Shown piece after piece: positions 34,981 through 46,376 of a stretch of DNA of 64,000 nt. This stretch comes from Glandiceps talaboti (Eukaryota; Hemichordata; Enteropneusta; Spengelidae): contig NC_135554.1 of assembly GCF_964340395.1 (NCBI RefSeq), positions 4,700,475 to 4,764,474 on the forward strand, given 5' to 3'. The position numbers and the translations under genes are program-made. Every line of letters begins with the position of its first letter. The first letter of the stretch is position 1. The notes below the pieces were generated by a model. That model worked only from the letters and a program-made list of their open reading frames with translations, searched no databases and was not told the DNA's origin.

Positions 34981-37900
34981 AGACTTTCTTTTGTCGGCTT
35001 GGATTGGCGCATCTTGTGATCGTGATGCGATCTGGTTAAGAGCCAATGGTTGCATATTACACTTTCAAAACCTAAACAAATTGGCAAGGATCGTGTATCT
35101 CTCAAACGCCCAAATACTATGCATTTATGACAAGGATTGGAATATAAGCAATCATGTCAAAACGCTGAGGGCGCTAACAAGGTCAATACGGTATATTTTT
35201 CCAAAGCAAGCACAATAATCACCCCAATACATTCACCACACACAAGTAAAGAGTAAAGCAACTTGTTTATAAGAATTCTAAAGTTTATTCATTTGATTGC
35301 TGATTATAATTTAAACTATATAAGATGATAAACTTCCGGAAACCATAGTGCATACTGTTAATACTGAGTACCGCTACTGTATCACATCACTGAATACAGT
35401 TTACGTTAAATCTTGTTATGCCAAAGCTCTTAGTCTGTGAAAGTATCGTCCTGTATCTTTTCTATGACGTCATGGTAGACCCGAACTAGATAGTCATAGC
35501 GAGGTTTACTCAGTAAACCTACTAAATGGTGATGCTCAGGTCAAAGGTTAATGATTGACCTCAACTAGATACTCACAACGAGGCATTCTCGGTGATCATA
35601 CAGCCGTCTATGATGACGTACGGGTCAGAGGTTAATATTTTCTACATATCTATAAACTGCAAATTTTTTCTGAAGCTACATTTTCAAATAAATAATAAAT
35701 AACAGCTCAAGAAATTATTTTCAAAAGTCCAGTCGGATCTGTCTCCAGTCCGTTAAAAAATCTCTCTCTTATATATACAATTTGAAAGATTGACCTATCA
35801 TTTTGGAAGTTCAAAGCTAAGCTGAATAAGTATACTCAGTAAATCTAACGTAAAAATGGAAATTTGGCTAATGAAAGTTCAACACTGTAATATTCAAATG
35901 TCCTGGAATGGATTGCTGCAGTGGAGGTTGTTGGTATGTGCAACCCCCCATTCAATCATTGATCCCAGAATTCACAACATAACGTCATTTCCTTTTCATT
36001 CAGATATCATCTTACTCATAGTAACGATGTCAGAGGTCAACACGACCATGAAAATCACCAGCTGGACTCCACTTTCCTTATCAATGCTTTCATGTGTTTA
36101 AATTCCATCTGTGTATCTCTTAAAATCAGATTTTGGGATCTACATGTTCTATTAGTGCCCCTATTTTGCATTCAAAATTATGAAGTGTCAGATCAGAGTT
36201 GGCAATAGGAATAACCAACCACCATACTAGATATGCCCCTTACCTCGATTTCAATAATCTCGTCCTGGTATCGCCATCATGACAATGATTTTTTGCCAGT
36301 ATAATATTCTTTGCAAGTATTTTGCATGGCATGATATCACAATCTCTCAAATTTGACTATTAAAAATACTTAAATAAATACAATCATAGTGGTGTGAAAT
36401 TTCGACTATCATCCTCATTACTCTTATAACTCTTATAATTTGCATTCAGAAAAGACAGTTATCTCTTGTACCAGTTATTCCGTATTATAATGTCACAGAC
36501 AATGGGGGGGGGGGGGGGTAAAATAACTAAACAGACGTTAAATGGCCATACTTCAGTCCGACTGTAGATGTCCATGTGTCATAATACAGATGGTCTTACA
36601 TCCGCAGGTAGTTGCCCACATATTCCAATGTATCTGTCCACACATTCAACTTTTGATTTTCACATGTCTGAATGTGGATGCTCAAATGCAAAAAATGTAG
36701 ATGTCCACTGTCTAGCTAACTGTCCCTATGTCCAAACGGAGTTGTCCACAGTGTAGATATCACCAAATGAAGATGTCATTATGGGAGATGGCTGAATGTA
36801 CAAATGCAAAAGGATTGCATATATGTCATGTGTAGTTGAGTCGTATATAGTGAAAGATTACATTCTGAGTACAGCAATCAACTTCTCTGTTTAAAAGTAG
36901 TTAATTTCAGTATACCATTCTACGAACTTTACCATTGAAAAAGTGGATTCCAAACTGAACATGGGAATTGTTTGAAGTTGCAGTAACAATACCGAAATTG
37001 AGATGATCAGAAGGAGTGCTCAGTTATAGGGATTTGGTACTGTGGTCTACGTATTAACCAATATTTGTATTATTTGTGGTTAAAAGACAATATGTCACAG
37101 TGATTACCTCATGATTATTATAGGAATGCCCATACTGCACCATTGAAGATGGTAGGTTTGCAAGTTCGCTATTGGACATCTACACCCCAATTTCTCCTAA
37201 CAGAAATGAAATACATTACTAAAAGTAACTATGCTGGAATCATAATTGTCTGTCTGCTATCAAAACTGATTATAACGCAATAGCTTAATAGCTTCGTGTA
37301 AACTGTCTTCATCTTATTTCAAGTGATTTGGACATGGATGAGACAACTGTGATGTGCCAAATAGTTAACTGACTTCTATTCTTTCGTTTTAACTTCACAG
37401 CTAAATTGTTAAAGTTTGGAAAATAAGCATCAACACATTTGCCCATAAGATTCAATAGGAGGGCTGGAATACTGCCAAATTTGGATTTACACAGTTTAAA
37501 GCATTCTATTTTTTTTAAAATTATTTTGTTGGGTTCTGTATGGTAATGAGATCATGAGACCAACTTGGTTGTTGAAATTCCTATGTTCAAAAATAACTTT
37601 ATCTCAAGAAGACTAAACACTTCTTCTAAATTAAACACGCTTACTATGGGTCTATTTGGAAGTTGCTTTAAATATCTCATTTGGACATGTATCCACATTA
37701 TTAATTTTTTGAAATTAGCTATATTCTGGAAGATCATCATTCAACAAAAGTAAAATTGGATGAGTTTGATCAATCAAATAATCATTTTGAAATTAGAAAA
37801 ATGAAATTACAGCATGGTCCTGCCTGCTGTTAAAAACTGTAAAATATCTTGAAACCCATGGTTTAATCCCCAGTGACTGTACCCTTGACTATTTTGGTTA

Positions 37901-38211
37901 ATTTGTGTCGGCTTAAAAATGCTCAAAACAATTCCTATTGGCTGAACTAGTGTAGTTGTTGATGGTACTACACACATTTGCTTGACGTCCGTGTGTAAAA
38001 AGAATGAATGAACGGTCCACATCAATTAATTGTCTGTCAACAAATCACAAGTTTGTGCGATGCTGTCATATCATGTCATATATGCCAAATTGTTAAACAA
38101 CATACAGATGTTGAAAATCGAGAACATAAAATCAGAAAAATAGCTGGGAATTACAGCTACTGGGGATTTAATTCAAAATGAAACTATTTACAACATCAAA
38201 ATCAACTACAG

Positions 38212-38216
<5 letters not shown>

Positions 38217-38270
<54 letters not shown>
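38217..38270. repeat. (ACT)n microsatellite
   Basis: About 18 CTA/ACT trinucleotide copies, upstream of nothing recognisable. Confidence 0.97.
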
Positions 38271-38271
<1 letters not shown>

Positions 38272-39098
38272 TAACAATACACTAAGGTAAATAGACTACA
38301 AAGAAAACAAAATAACTATCTACGTATTCCCCAATCTCAGTTGTACAGGCTCTCTTGTATGGTTTATGTTATTTGCATGTATTGAATAAATTAGAGGATG
38401 ACGATTTCTTATGCATAGTGATGTCTGCAAGTGGTGGGAGAATGTGTTAGTTGCCATTATTACATAACCGCCAGGCATTTGCTATGTGGCAAGAAAAACA
38501 GCACACTAACGTGAGTACGAAGGAATGATCCAATACAAGCATCTAAGGAGGACGCTCTTCACTTCCGCCTGGGTGCCCTTTGTCTAACGTCCGGGGGTAA
38601 GCGAGGAATACCGTCCTCTTTTACGTGTTCGCACCGGCCTATATGAACAGGAAATGCATTTGACGCATGTTAATATCGAAGTAGATAGAGAAGCTCTTGT
38701 CTGAGTTGACTTGTTGATTCGGATGAACAAAACCCTTCTTATTAGATATTACAGTGTGAACAATTTCAAGATTACAACACAGTAGAACGAAGTGTAATGT
38801 AAAAGGCCAAGAAATACTAATAGTATACGAGTAAACAGTGACACAGTGACTATAGAAGTCGCATTAAGCCAGCTGAATAGTATATCAAAGGTAAAAGACT
38901 AAATAGTCTTGTATAAGTTACAGCATTGCCAAGCATACATGCAGCATTAATAAACACTGCCGACATTAAACAAAAGCTTTGTATTTTGGCAATATATTCC
39001 TCACATGTCAACTAAATGTGCTTAACAAAAGCCAATCGTTTTCACTTGGGCAGTTCTTCATAATTGCGTGTACCGCTTTTGCTTTTGGCGCGTTTGCG

Positions 39099-39104
39099 TT
39101 TATT
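39099..39104 (-). terminator. Candidate polyadenylation signal of the GluN3-like gene
   Basis: AATAAA on the minus strand, 52 bases after the TGA stop at 39156-39158. It is the first canonical signal downstream. Cleavage would be near 39080. Confidence 0.45.
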
Positions 39105-39155
39105 TTTATCAATTTGGGCAGTAAGAGCCTGCGCCTCTGAGATTAGGGCAAAATA

Positions 39156-40002
39156 TCACCTGTCATCTAATTGAGCCTGTAATTCAGACACTTTCATCTC
39201 CAACTTTGCTTTCTCACTTAAAGCTTTACCAAGACGTTTGGTCATTTCTCTTTGTGACAATCTCCATCGAACTAAAAGTTCTTCCTTAGATAAGTTTCTT
39301 GCATCGAACACTGTAGGATCATATGGATCGTATGAATATGGATTATAATAGTCCTCCTCGGATTGAGATGATTTGTACGGAGTATTTGCATATCGTGAGT
39401 TAGACTGCACACATTGATGATACTGCGGGAGATCCTCGTCAGGCATCATCGGATGGTTTTCACTCGGTTCGGGGTCAAACATGTCATCGTCATCATCATC
39501 TGTCCACGTGACAAATTTAGCTCTCCCGTTTTGTCTATGCTGACCCTCGTTATTCCCTGAATGGGGTCCGAGGAATGCTACAGTGTCTTCACCACTTGGG
39601 AATCGTTGCCTCATTTTTTTCTCCTCAAGATCTGACTTTTGACCCCTGCCGTGTTTTTTCTTTAAACTGCCACCTGTGTTACGCCTCTCCGGATTCGAAT
39701 GAAGACTGATGAAGCTGTCTTGTTCGTTTTCTGTCCATCTAGTGTTTTCTAATTGGTCCAAATTATTGATGGATTCGGACAGTGACTGACTAATCACGTC
39801 ACCGTGTGGTGAAAATCGTAAAAGTTCTCCTGTTGGAGAAAATCTCGCGAGATTATCGTATGAGGAATCACTGTCACTGCTATCACTATTCCTCCGTTTA
39901 TCTTTGTCGAGATCTCCCATCATAATAGCCTCTCTATGTTTGTCTGTCCTGTGACGTCGATCTTGTAGTCCATCATTTTGTTCACTTCCGCGTTTTTGCG
40001 CC
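39156..40002 (-). CDS. GRIN3: GluN3-like, last exon (cytoplasmic tail, coiled coil)
   Basis: Acceptor TCTTTTACAG. One base completes a tryptophan, then 281 codons and TGA. The tail is hydrophilic, with serine/aspartate-rich stretches (NSDSSDSDSSYDN), an acidic DDDDDDMFDPEPSE cluster, a tyrosine-rich segment (YYNPYSYDPYDP), and a heptad-like C-terminus (KEELLVRWRLSQ...LGKALSEKAKLEMKV). Vertebrate GluN3A also ends in a coiled-coil region used for protein interactions; the equivalence is an inference. Apart from the coiled coil I see no similarity to vertebrate tails. Confidence 0.85.
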
Positions 40003-40481
40003 CTGTAAAAGATGTACATTGCATTTTGTGAAATTGTTATATGTGCAATGATTGATAATAAAACTAGAATAGTGAACTATTCATGAAAAAAAACCATGAA
40101 TGAGATTCATGTTTTACAGGGACTTATTCAAGACCGTTTCAGTCATATCCATCTGTACTATTTTCATCCTGCTAGTGGACAATGTAGGATCAGACACAAA
40201 GGGGTTAAAATATAACCATCGTCAAATGTGCATTGCTAGGGCAATAACTATGCAGGAAGAAAAAAATAAACACAAAAAATGACATGAGAGCTGTTGCATA
40301 TACAGAAGAAATAGTTTTTTAAATGGATAAAAGATATTAACCTCTTTTAAGTATGTGTCTTTAATTAGTTTATTATCGATCGGCCAAGTTACATATTTTT
40401 ATTTGAGAGCAGCGTTGTATCCATGGTAACACTAACACATCACCCAGGAAATTAAATGAGGGAAAGAATGTTCAGCCTTAC

Positions 40482-40555
40482 CACGCCATCGAATCAATCA
40501 GGTCTTTGAAAGTAGTATTGGATTCAGCATCGTAATTGGATTCTCTTCTCAGCAT
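40482..40555 (-). CDS. GRIN3: GluN3-like, eighth exon in the window (tail)
   Basis: The 74-bp exon has acceptor TATGATTACAG and donor GTAAGG. It enters in phase 0 and leaves with two bases. It encodes MLRRESNYDAES then NTTFKDLIDSMA. It has no strong family match of its own but fits exactly in phase between the seventh and ninth exons. Confidence 0.75.
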
Positions 40556-41463
40556 CTGTAATCATAATACAACATACAGCTGTTCAATGATTTACTGGTC
40601 CAGATAGATACTCTTAACATTATTTTATAACCAAATATGAATGGCAAATGGTTATCGTTAAAGGGAAACGCCATACCAGGAAATGAAGGATCTTTTCGTA
40701 AAGTTGGGTTTTGGGCAGACATTGCATGATTTAACATCGCACGAATTTTACGTTATTGCCAAGGAAACCCAAATTGGTTTTTCTAGCAGTGGCCCAGTGT
40801 TGCCAAATTGGAGGGGTGTAAACGAAAGCAAGATGACATTTGATATTAATGGGTTATACCTAACCATTGCACTTTCCCGCCACAGTGATGGTGATAATTA
40901 TTTTTTTGCATGCATAACATTTTGATCAATATTATTTCAATGTTAGACTAAAACATTAGAAACAGTGTTATTAATAGATCAACGTCAACATTTCGTTTAA
41001 AAGTGATCCAATCTATAACCATTTCTTCAGTGTTTTGATATTTTCATATTTGTATAGTAGTCATAGTGACTCGTACCACGACAGAACCCCTTCGACTTCC
41101 AATATGTTGATCTGAGCTGATACAGTTTGTAAATGTCACTAAATATACAAAACGCCGGCACTACATGAAAAGTTCAATTTACCCACCTTTACCCAATCTT
41201 TACCCTACGTGTGACCCACCTAACCACCATCTCTGTCCAGGGGTAGTACGAGACGCAGTACCACTTTTGACTGTCTACAGCCCCCAGAGGAGAGATCATT
41301 GAGAGTAAGTCAAAGGTGGAACTTCGTCTCATGATCATACTCACCACATTTAAACATCTTCTGCTCAATATTTACCCCCGTGCCGGTAGAAGCACATGGT
41401 CAAATATGACTTCTCGTATCGATAGCAATATGCATTGATGTCGAATTTATGATATTTACTCAC

Positions 41464-41592
41464 CGACCTCCTTCGTAATTGCTCTCTCTGAAACATTCTA
41501 GTAAACTGGCCCTTTTTAAACATGGTGATAACTTCCTGCATATTGGTTCGGGATGGAATCAAGTCCTCTGTATTCACCGCTCTGTGCAATCT
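41464..41592 (-). CDS. GRIN3: GluN3-like, seventh exon in the window (after M4)
   Basis: 129 bp, phase 0 to 0, acceptor AACATTTTGCAG, donor GTGAGT. It encodes RLHRAVNTEDLIP...EVITMFKKGQFTRMFQ. The start matches the SQRLHRALNTSF stretch just after M4 of vertebrate GluN3A, a GluN3-specific landmark. Confidence 0.88.
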
Positions 41593-41725
41593 CTGCAAAA
41601 TGTTTAGAAAATGTTTTATCCTTCAAATGAATGCCGTACTCTATTAGGTAGACTCCATCACATAATATGAAATTTGTTTGAAGCTACTGTCAACTACGAA
41701 CTATTTAGTAAATGTAAAGAATATC

Positions 41726-42548
41726 CAGTGCTGTAAAGTTGACGAGTATTGAGAAGGGTGTACATGCGTGTCGTCAGTGCTGTAAAGTTGACGAGTATTG
41801 AGAAGGGTGTACATGTGAGTTGTCAGTGCTGTAAAGTTGACGAGTATTGAGAAGGGTGTACATGTGTGTTGTCAGTGCTGTAAAGTTGACAAGTATTGAG
41901 AAGGGTGTACATGTGTGTCGTCAGTGCTGTAAAGTTGACGAGTATTGAGAAGGGTGTACATGTGTGTCGTCAGTGCTGTAAAGTTGACAAGTATTGAGAA
42001 GGGTGTACATGTGTGTCGTCAGTGCTGTAAAGTTGACGAGTATTGAGAAGGGTGTACATGTGTGTCGTCAGTGCTGTAAAGTTGACGAGTATTGAGAAGG
42101 GTGTACATGTGTGTCGTCAGTGCTGTAAAGTTGGCGAGTATTGAGAAGGGTGTACATGTGTGTCATCAGTGCTGTAAAGTTGACAAGTATTGAGAAGGGT
42201 GTACATGTGTGTCGTCAGTGCTGTAAAGTTGACGAGTATTGAGAAGGGTGTACATGTGTGTCGTCAGTGCTGTAAAGTTGACGAGTATTGAGAAGGGTGT
42301 ACATGTGTGTCGTCAGTGCTGTAAAGTTGACGAGTATTGAGAAGGGTGTACATGTGTGTCGTCAGTGCTGTAAAGTTGACAAGTATTGAGAAGGGTGTAC
42401 ATGTGTGTCGTCAGTGCTGTAAAGTTGACGAGTATTGAGAAGGGTGTACATGTGTGTCATCAGTGCTGTAAAGTTGACGAGTATTGAGAAGGGTGTACAT
42501 GTGTGTCGTCAGTGCTGTAAAGTTGACGAGTATTGAGAAGGGTGTACT
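41726..42548. repeat. 49-bp minisatellite in a GluN3-like intron
   Basis: About 17 copies; the landmark CAGTGCTGTAAAGTTGACGA recurs every 49 bp (41726, 41775, 41824 and so on). Copies are highly similar, varying mainly at GACGAG/GACAAG and TCGTC/TCATC. The array occupies most of the intron between the M4 exon and the RLHRAVN exon. Confidence 0.96.
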
Positions 42549-42627
42549 TGTGTACACACATACTATAAAAGAAAGTCCTCCCACTGAATACAAAATGGAC
42601 GGACGCAAATTGCTACGACTAGTACGC

Positions 42628-42628
<1 letters not shown>

Positions 42629-42689
<61 letters not shown>
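42629..42689. repeat. (TGTC)n microsatellite
   Basis: About 15 copies of CTGT, immediately after the 49-bp array and a short spacer. Confidence 0.97.
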
Positions 42690-42824
42690 CTATTTTAGAG
42701 AGGTAGATCGCGCAATGCCCTGCGGGTGAAAATGGCATTTACGGTCCCTTAAGTCACAGTTATAGACATATCCATGCATAATTTAAAAGGAAGATGAATC
42801 AAATAAAGCAGTAAAATATATTAC

Positions 42825-42961
42825 CTGACTCAGAACCAACCAGTTACGTTTGTGTTCTGCATGTAGGTGTAGTTTAGGTATTCCGTACTTGTATACGAGA
42901 TGTTCCAACAATAGTATAAGAAAACCAATACCAAAACCCATCAATAACATCAGGAAAAGAC
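42825..42961 (-). CDS. GRIN3: GluN3-like, sixth exon in the window (M4)
   Basis: The 137-bp exon has acceptor AACTTTGACAG and donor GTAATA. Two bases complete a glycine, then 45 codons. The first 20 residues (LFLMLLMGFGIGFLILLLEH) form the fourth membrane segment, followed by LVYKYGIPKL. It parallels [20 protein letters not shown] / HIVYRLLLPRI of human GluN3A. Confidence 0.9.
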
Positions 42962-43082
42962 CTGTCAAAGTTCAACGCACTATTAATATAATAGTATATC
43001 CATATTGCTTGATCCTGTTCCAGTAAATCATACCGGAATGTTTGCTGCACCCCATAAAAAAACAAGAACTCTACTATTCACA

Positions 43083-43087
43083 TCATT

Positions 43088-43158
<71 letters not shown>
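43083..43158. repeat. (ATC)n microsatellite
   Basis: About 25 trinucleotide copies, giving false poly-serine, poly-histidine or poly-isoleucine frames. Confidence 0.97.
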
Positions 43159-43764
43159 TTCGAATTTATATAAAAATTCTACGGAGAGAATTTATCGAAC
43201 TATTGACTTAGAAAAACGCGAATGTACAGGAAAGAATAGAAAATAAAACAATATAATTCAAAGTGTGTCATGTGCATACAGTACATATCGAGTTTTTTTT
43301 GTCATCCATCTTCGGAGACCACTGTCTACATGTAGTGTGTTACATGCATCAATAAACAAATGCTATGTTTGATAAAAATCCGGGTTGTACCCAGGAAAGT
43401 GACATTGCCATGGGCGATACACGAGAACCTCTTAAAATACCAGAATTTGCAAGACAACAATCTAATCGGATGAAAAGTTTGACAAAAGAATATTATGTTA
43501 AATTACATTCAACGTCATATAATTGTTCACTCGGTATGTAAAGATGTGCGTATTTACGCGTGTTCTATACGTGTAACATCATAGGTACCTGATTCAAAGC
43601 AACGTACGAGTTCTGTATCAGACGATGCTACATCAAAAAGGCTGTCTACACGTAACTGTAAATATGTGTTAAATTTCTGTCATAATTTGTTATGTTACAG
43701 TTCGGAAATGTAACTGTGTAAACTAATTGCTGAAATTTCCCTTGGTTACTTAAATGAAAATTGT

Positions 43765-44204
43765 ACGGCGGCTTAATGAGGACACAGGAGTAATTTTTTT
43801 AAAACCATGTTAGTAGTTTTTTTTTTACCATGTGTGTAGTTTTTTTTACCATGTGAGAAGTTTTTTTCTTACAATGTGAGTTGTTTTTTAAAACCATGTG
43901 AGTAGTTTTTTTTTTACCTTGGGAGTAGCTTTTTTAGTTAAACTACTCCCAAGGTAAAAAAAAACTACTCCCATGAAATAAAAACTACTCCCATGGTATA
44001 AAAACTATTCCAATGATAAAACTAAAATAAAACTACTCACATGGTAAAAGAACTACTCCTATGAAATAAAAACTACTCACATGGTAAAAGAACTACTCCC
44101 ATGGTATAAAAACTACCCCCATGAAATAAAAACTACTCTCATGGTATAAAAAAATTACTCACATGGTTTAAAAAAATACTCCTGTGTCCTCATTAAGCCT
44201 CCAT
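43765..44204. mobile_element. 440-bp foldback element with 8-bp target duplication
   Basis: The ends are inverted copies of GGCTTAATGAGGACACAGGA (+GTA), and the direct repeat AAAATTGT flanks both sides (43757-43764, 44205-44212). The interior is built from roughly 20-bp units of the type ACCATGTGAGTAGTTTTTT, oriented one way in the left half and inverted in the right, pivoting near 43935 (TTGGGAGTAGC / ACTACTCCCAA). No open frame of note. An 8-bp duplication is typical of hAT-type cut-and-paste elements, so a non-autonomous hAT-like MITE is possible. Confidence 0.88.
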
Positions 44205-44666
44205 AAAATTGTCTAAAGCACATACAAGTTTGGAAATCAAAGTAATGTATTTGGCATTTTGGACAGAATATGCCAACGCCCAAGTGCACATTCCACTGTT
44301 TTTCAAGCTTGTGTTCTGAACGCGTAACTAAACACAAATTTGTACACGTCATTGCGTGTACGCCTGCACGATAATGCTCCCGTGCGTGTACGCTCTCTAA
44401 CGTGTATCTAAAGCTCTCTATTATCAGGCATAAACGTACATATTGGGGTAGTAACATTACAACCTTTATATTCTTACAGATCCCTTCAAGGGAATTAGAT
44501 GAGAGTATCCGTCTTTCACTTGTCAACGTTCTTCATACATTCCGCTTGTATGGAATCATAGAAGCACACCGGATCATCTTAATGCACATGGTGGCTGTCA
44601 ACCTAAGAAGCCAATCATGATATATCAATACATGTAGCGTAAGGTTAATATCATGACAAGTCATAC

Positions 44667-44834
44667 CTGCAACATGAGCAAGTCGAACCTTGTGATCACC
44701 AATGTCTGCTGTCTGTATGTTACTCTCCTTGTAACAAGTCATCGTGCCGAACCATTTCTTTTGTAACTCTTCCAAATAGCCATCAGTTTCGTACTCCAGA
44801 ATGAAGATCGATAAAGCATCTTTTAGAGGTGAAC
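44667..44834 (-). CDS. GRIN3: GluN3-like, fifth exon in the window (end of S2)
   Basis: The 168-bp exon has acceptor TTATTTAATAG and donor GTATGA. Two bases complete a glycine, 55 codons follow, and one base leaves. It encodes SPLKDALSIFILEYETDGYL then EELQKKWFG, and a cysteine (TCY) that corresponds to the conserved S2 disulphide cysteine. SPL...G-L--L--KW is the standard end of the glutamate-receptor ligand-binding domain. Confidence 0.9.
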
Positions 44835-45007
44835 CTATTAAATAAATTACGATAAGCTGTTACAATATCTGTCCAACCTGGCTTGACAAACTGATAAGAC
44901 TCACACCTTAGGTACAAGTCAGAATAATGCAATATTCTTATTCATAGACAAGTTCTACATTCGTCCTGACTATATATCAACAGGGACTCATAAAATCGTC
45001 CATGCTG

Positions 45008-45060
45008 ACTGACTGTCTGTCTGTCTGTCTGTCTGTCTGTCTGCCTGTCTGCCTGTCTGT
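45008..45060. repeat. (TGTC)n microsatellite
   Basis: About 13 copies with two CTGC variants, in the intron between the two S2 exons. Confidence 0.95.
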
Positions 45061-45808
45061 CCATGATATTCCAACCTTTGATACTAATAATTCATTGTAT
45101 CATTATAGGAAAGGGGTGGGGGGATGGGCAGTCTGTATTACGTCACCCACACTTTTGCATTCACATATGTATACTTTTACATTTATTACAATTGTTAATT
45201 TGGAAATAATTTGGAACAACATGAGCACAGTGACCAATAAATATATATAATGGCTATGCGCCTCATTACACGAGAAACCAAGTACAAAAATACAGAAGTA
45301 GTTATAATACAAGAAACAGCATTTCATCCTTCAAGACTAGTTGCCAAAGTAAAAGGCCGTGGCATTCATTCATTTAGGTACACTTGTACTACAGTATGGG
45401 AGAAAATCACTTAATGTCTCAAATGCTTGTCAACAGTACAAATGATTGATATATATATTATTAGTTGTATTGCCATTTCTAGGAGTCATTTTAATGTTTC
45501 TGTGTCCAAACTTGCTTCAATTGTGTGAGCAGAGTTCTTTGCCAACAGCCATTTTGAATTTTTGTTTATATTATAAATTGTTTTCTTGTCTTCTCCTCCT
45601 CTCCTCGCCTAAAATCTAAATCTAAAGATGTATGGCGGAGGATGATTCATTACACAATTCATCTGTATGTCAACTGGGAGGACCTGCAACCATATCTTTA
45701 TCTAGTAGCCTTACCACTCCCAACTCCCTACTCCAATATAAGTAATCTATTGAACTCAGGCATCTATATCTACACACGTTTCACTGCTCAATGTATATTA
45801 TTACTTAC

Positions 45809-45942
45809 CTTTGGGCAGACCAATACCATATCCTTCTTCACCAAACGTTTTGCCAACACTTATAAGTCGACAATGTGGGTCATTCGCCATACGGTATTCA
45901 ATGACTGGCGAATCATAGATAAATGCATCTAAATCACCACTC
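45809..45942 (-). CDS. GRIN3: GluN3-like, fourth exon in the window (S2 ligand contact)
   Basis: The 134-bp exon has acceptor CAAATGCAAG and donor GTAAGT. It encodes SGDLDAFIYDSPVIEYRMAN then DPHCRLISVGKTFGEEGYGI. The aspartate of YDSPVIEY matches the conserved acidic residue that holds the ligand amino group in ionotropic glutamate receptors. The cysteine in PHCRL is the partner of the S2 disulphide. Phases join AA/G to the previous exon and G/GT to the next. Confidence 0.92.
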
Positions 45943-46376
45943 CTTGCATTTGCAGTTGAAATAACAACATCAATAATTAAATGAACGACAACATAACACT
46001 ACATTCAGTGTAAAAAAGTAAACTACCTCTAAATATACTATGTCAGGACTTAACCTTTAAAGCTACTTAAGATAATGGTTAATCGGTTAAAAAGGTTTGT
46101 CTCCATGCATATTATTGTGATAACGTAGTCAGACATCGTCATTTGTAAATGCGTAATTTGACATATAACAACACCCAACAGTTCTGATACAAGTAAGGCT
46201 CAATTTCAGTGGACAGTGGAACACATGTTTCTGATGTTCTTGATAAATTTCGTTGACTTTGTCTTCATAATTTCATACTTAAATAGTGTTTTGTTGTCAT
46301 ACCTTGTATCACAGATTACTCCTCGTTTTTCGCCATACAAAGCAGGAATCTAATTCTTTTCATTTTCTGGCTCGGC

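Noticed and set aside
36568-36756. Cysteine/serine-rich frame (MSMCHNTDGL...)
   Set aside because: The sequence is a loose repeat of TGTCCAC-like words; no splice sites or homology support coding.
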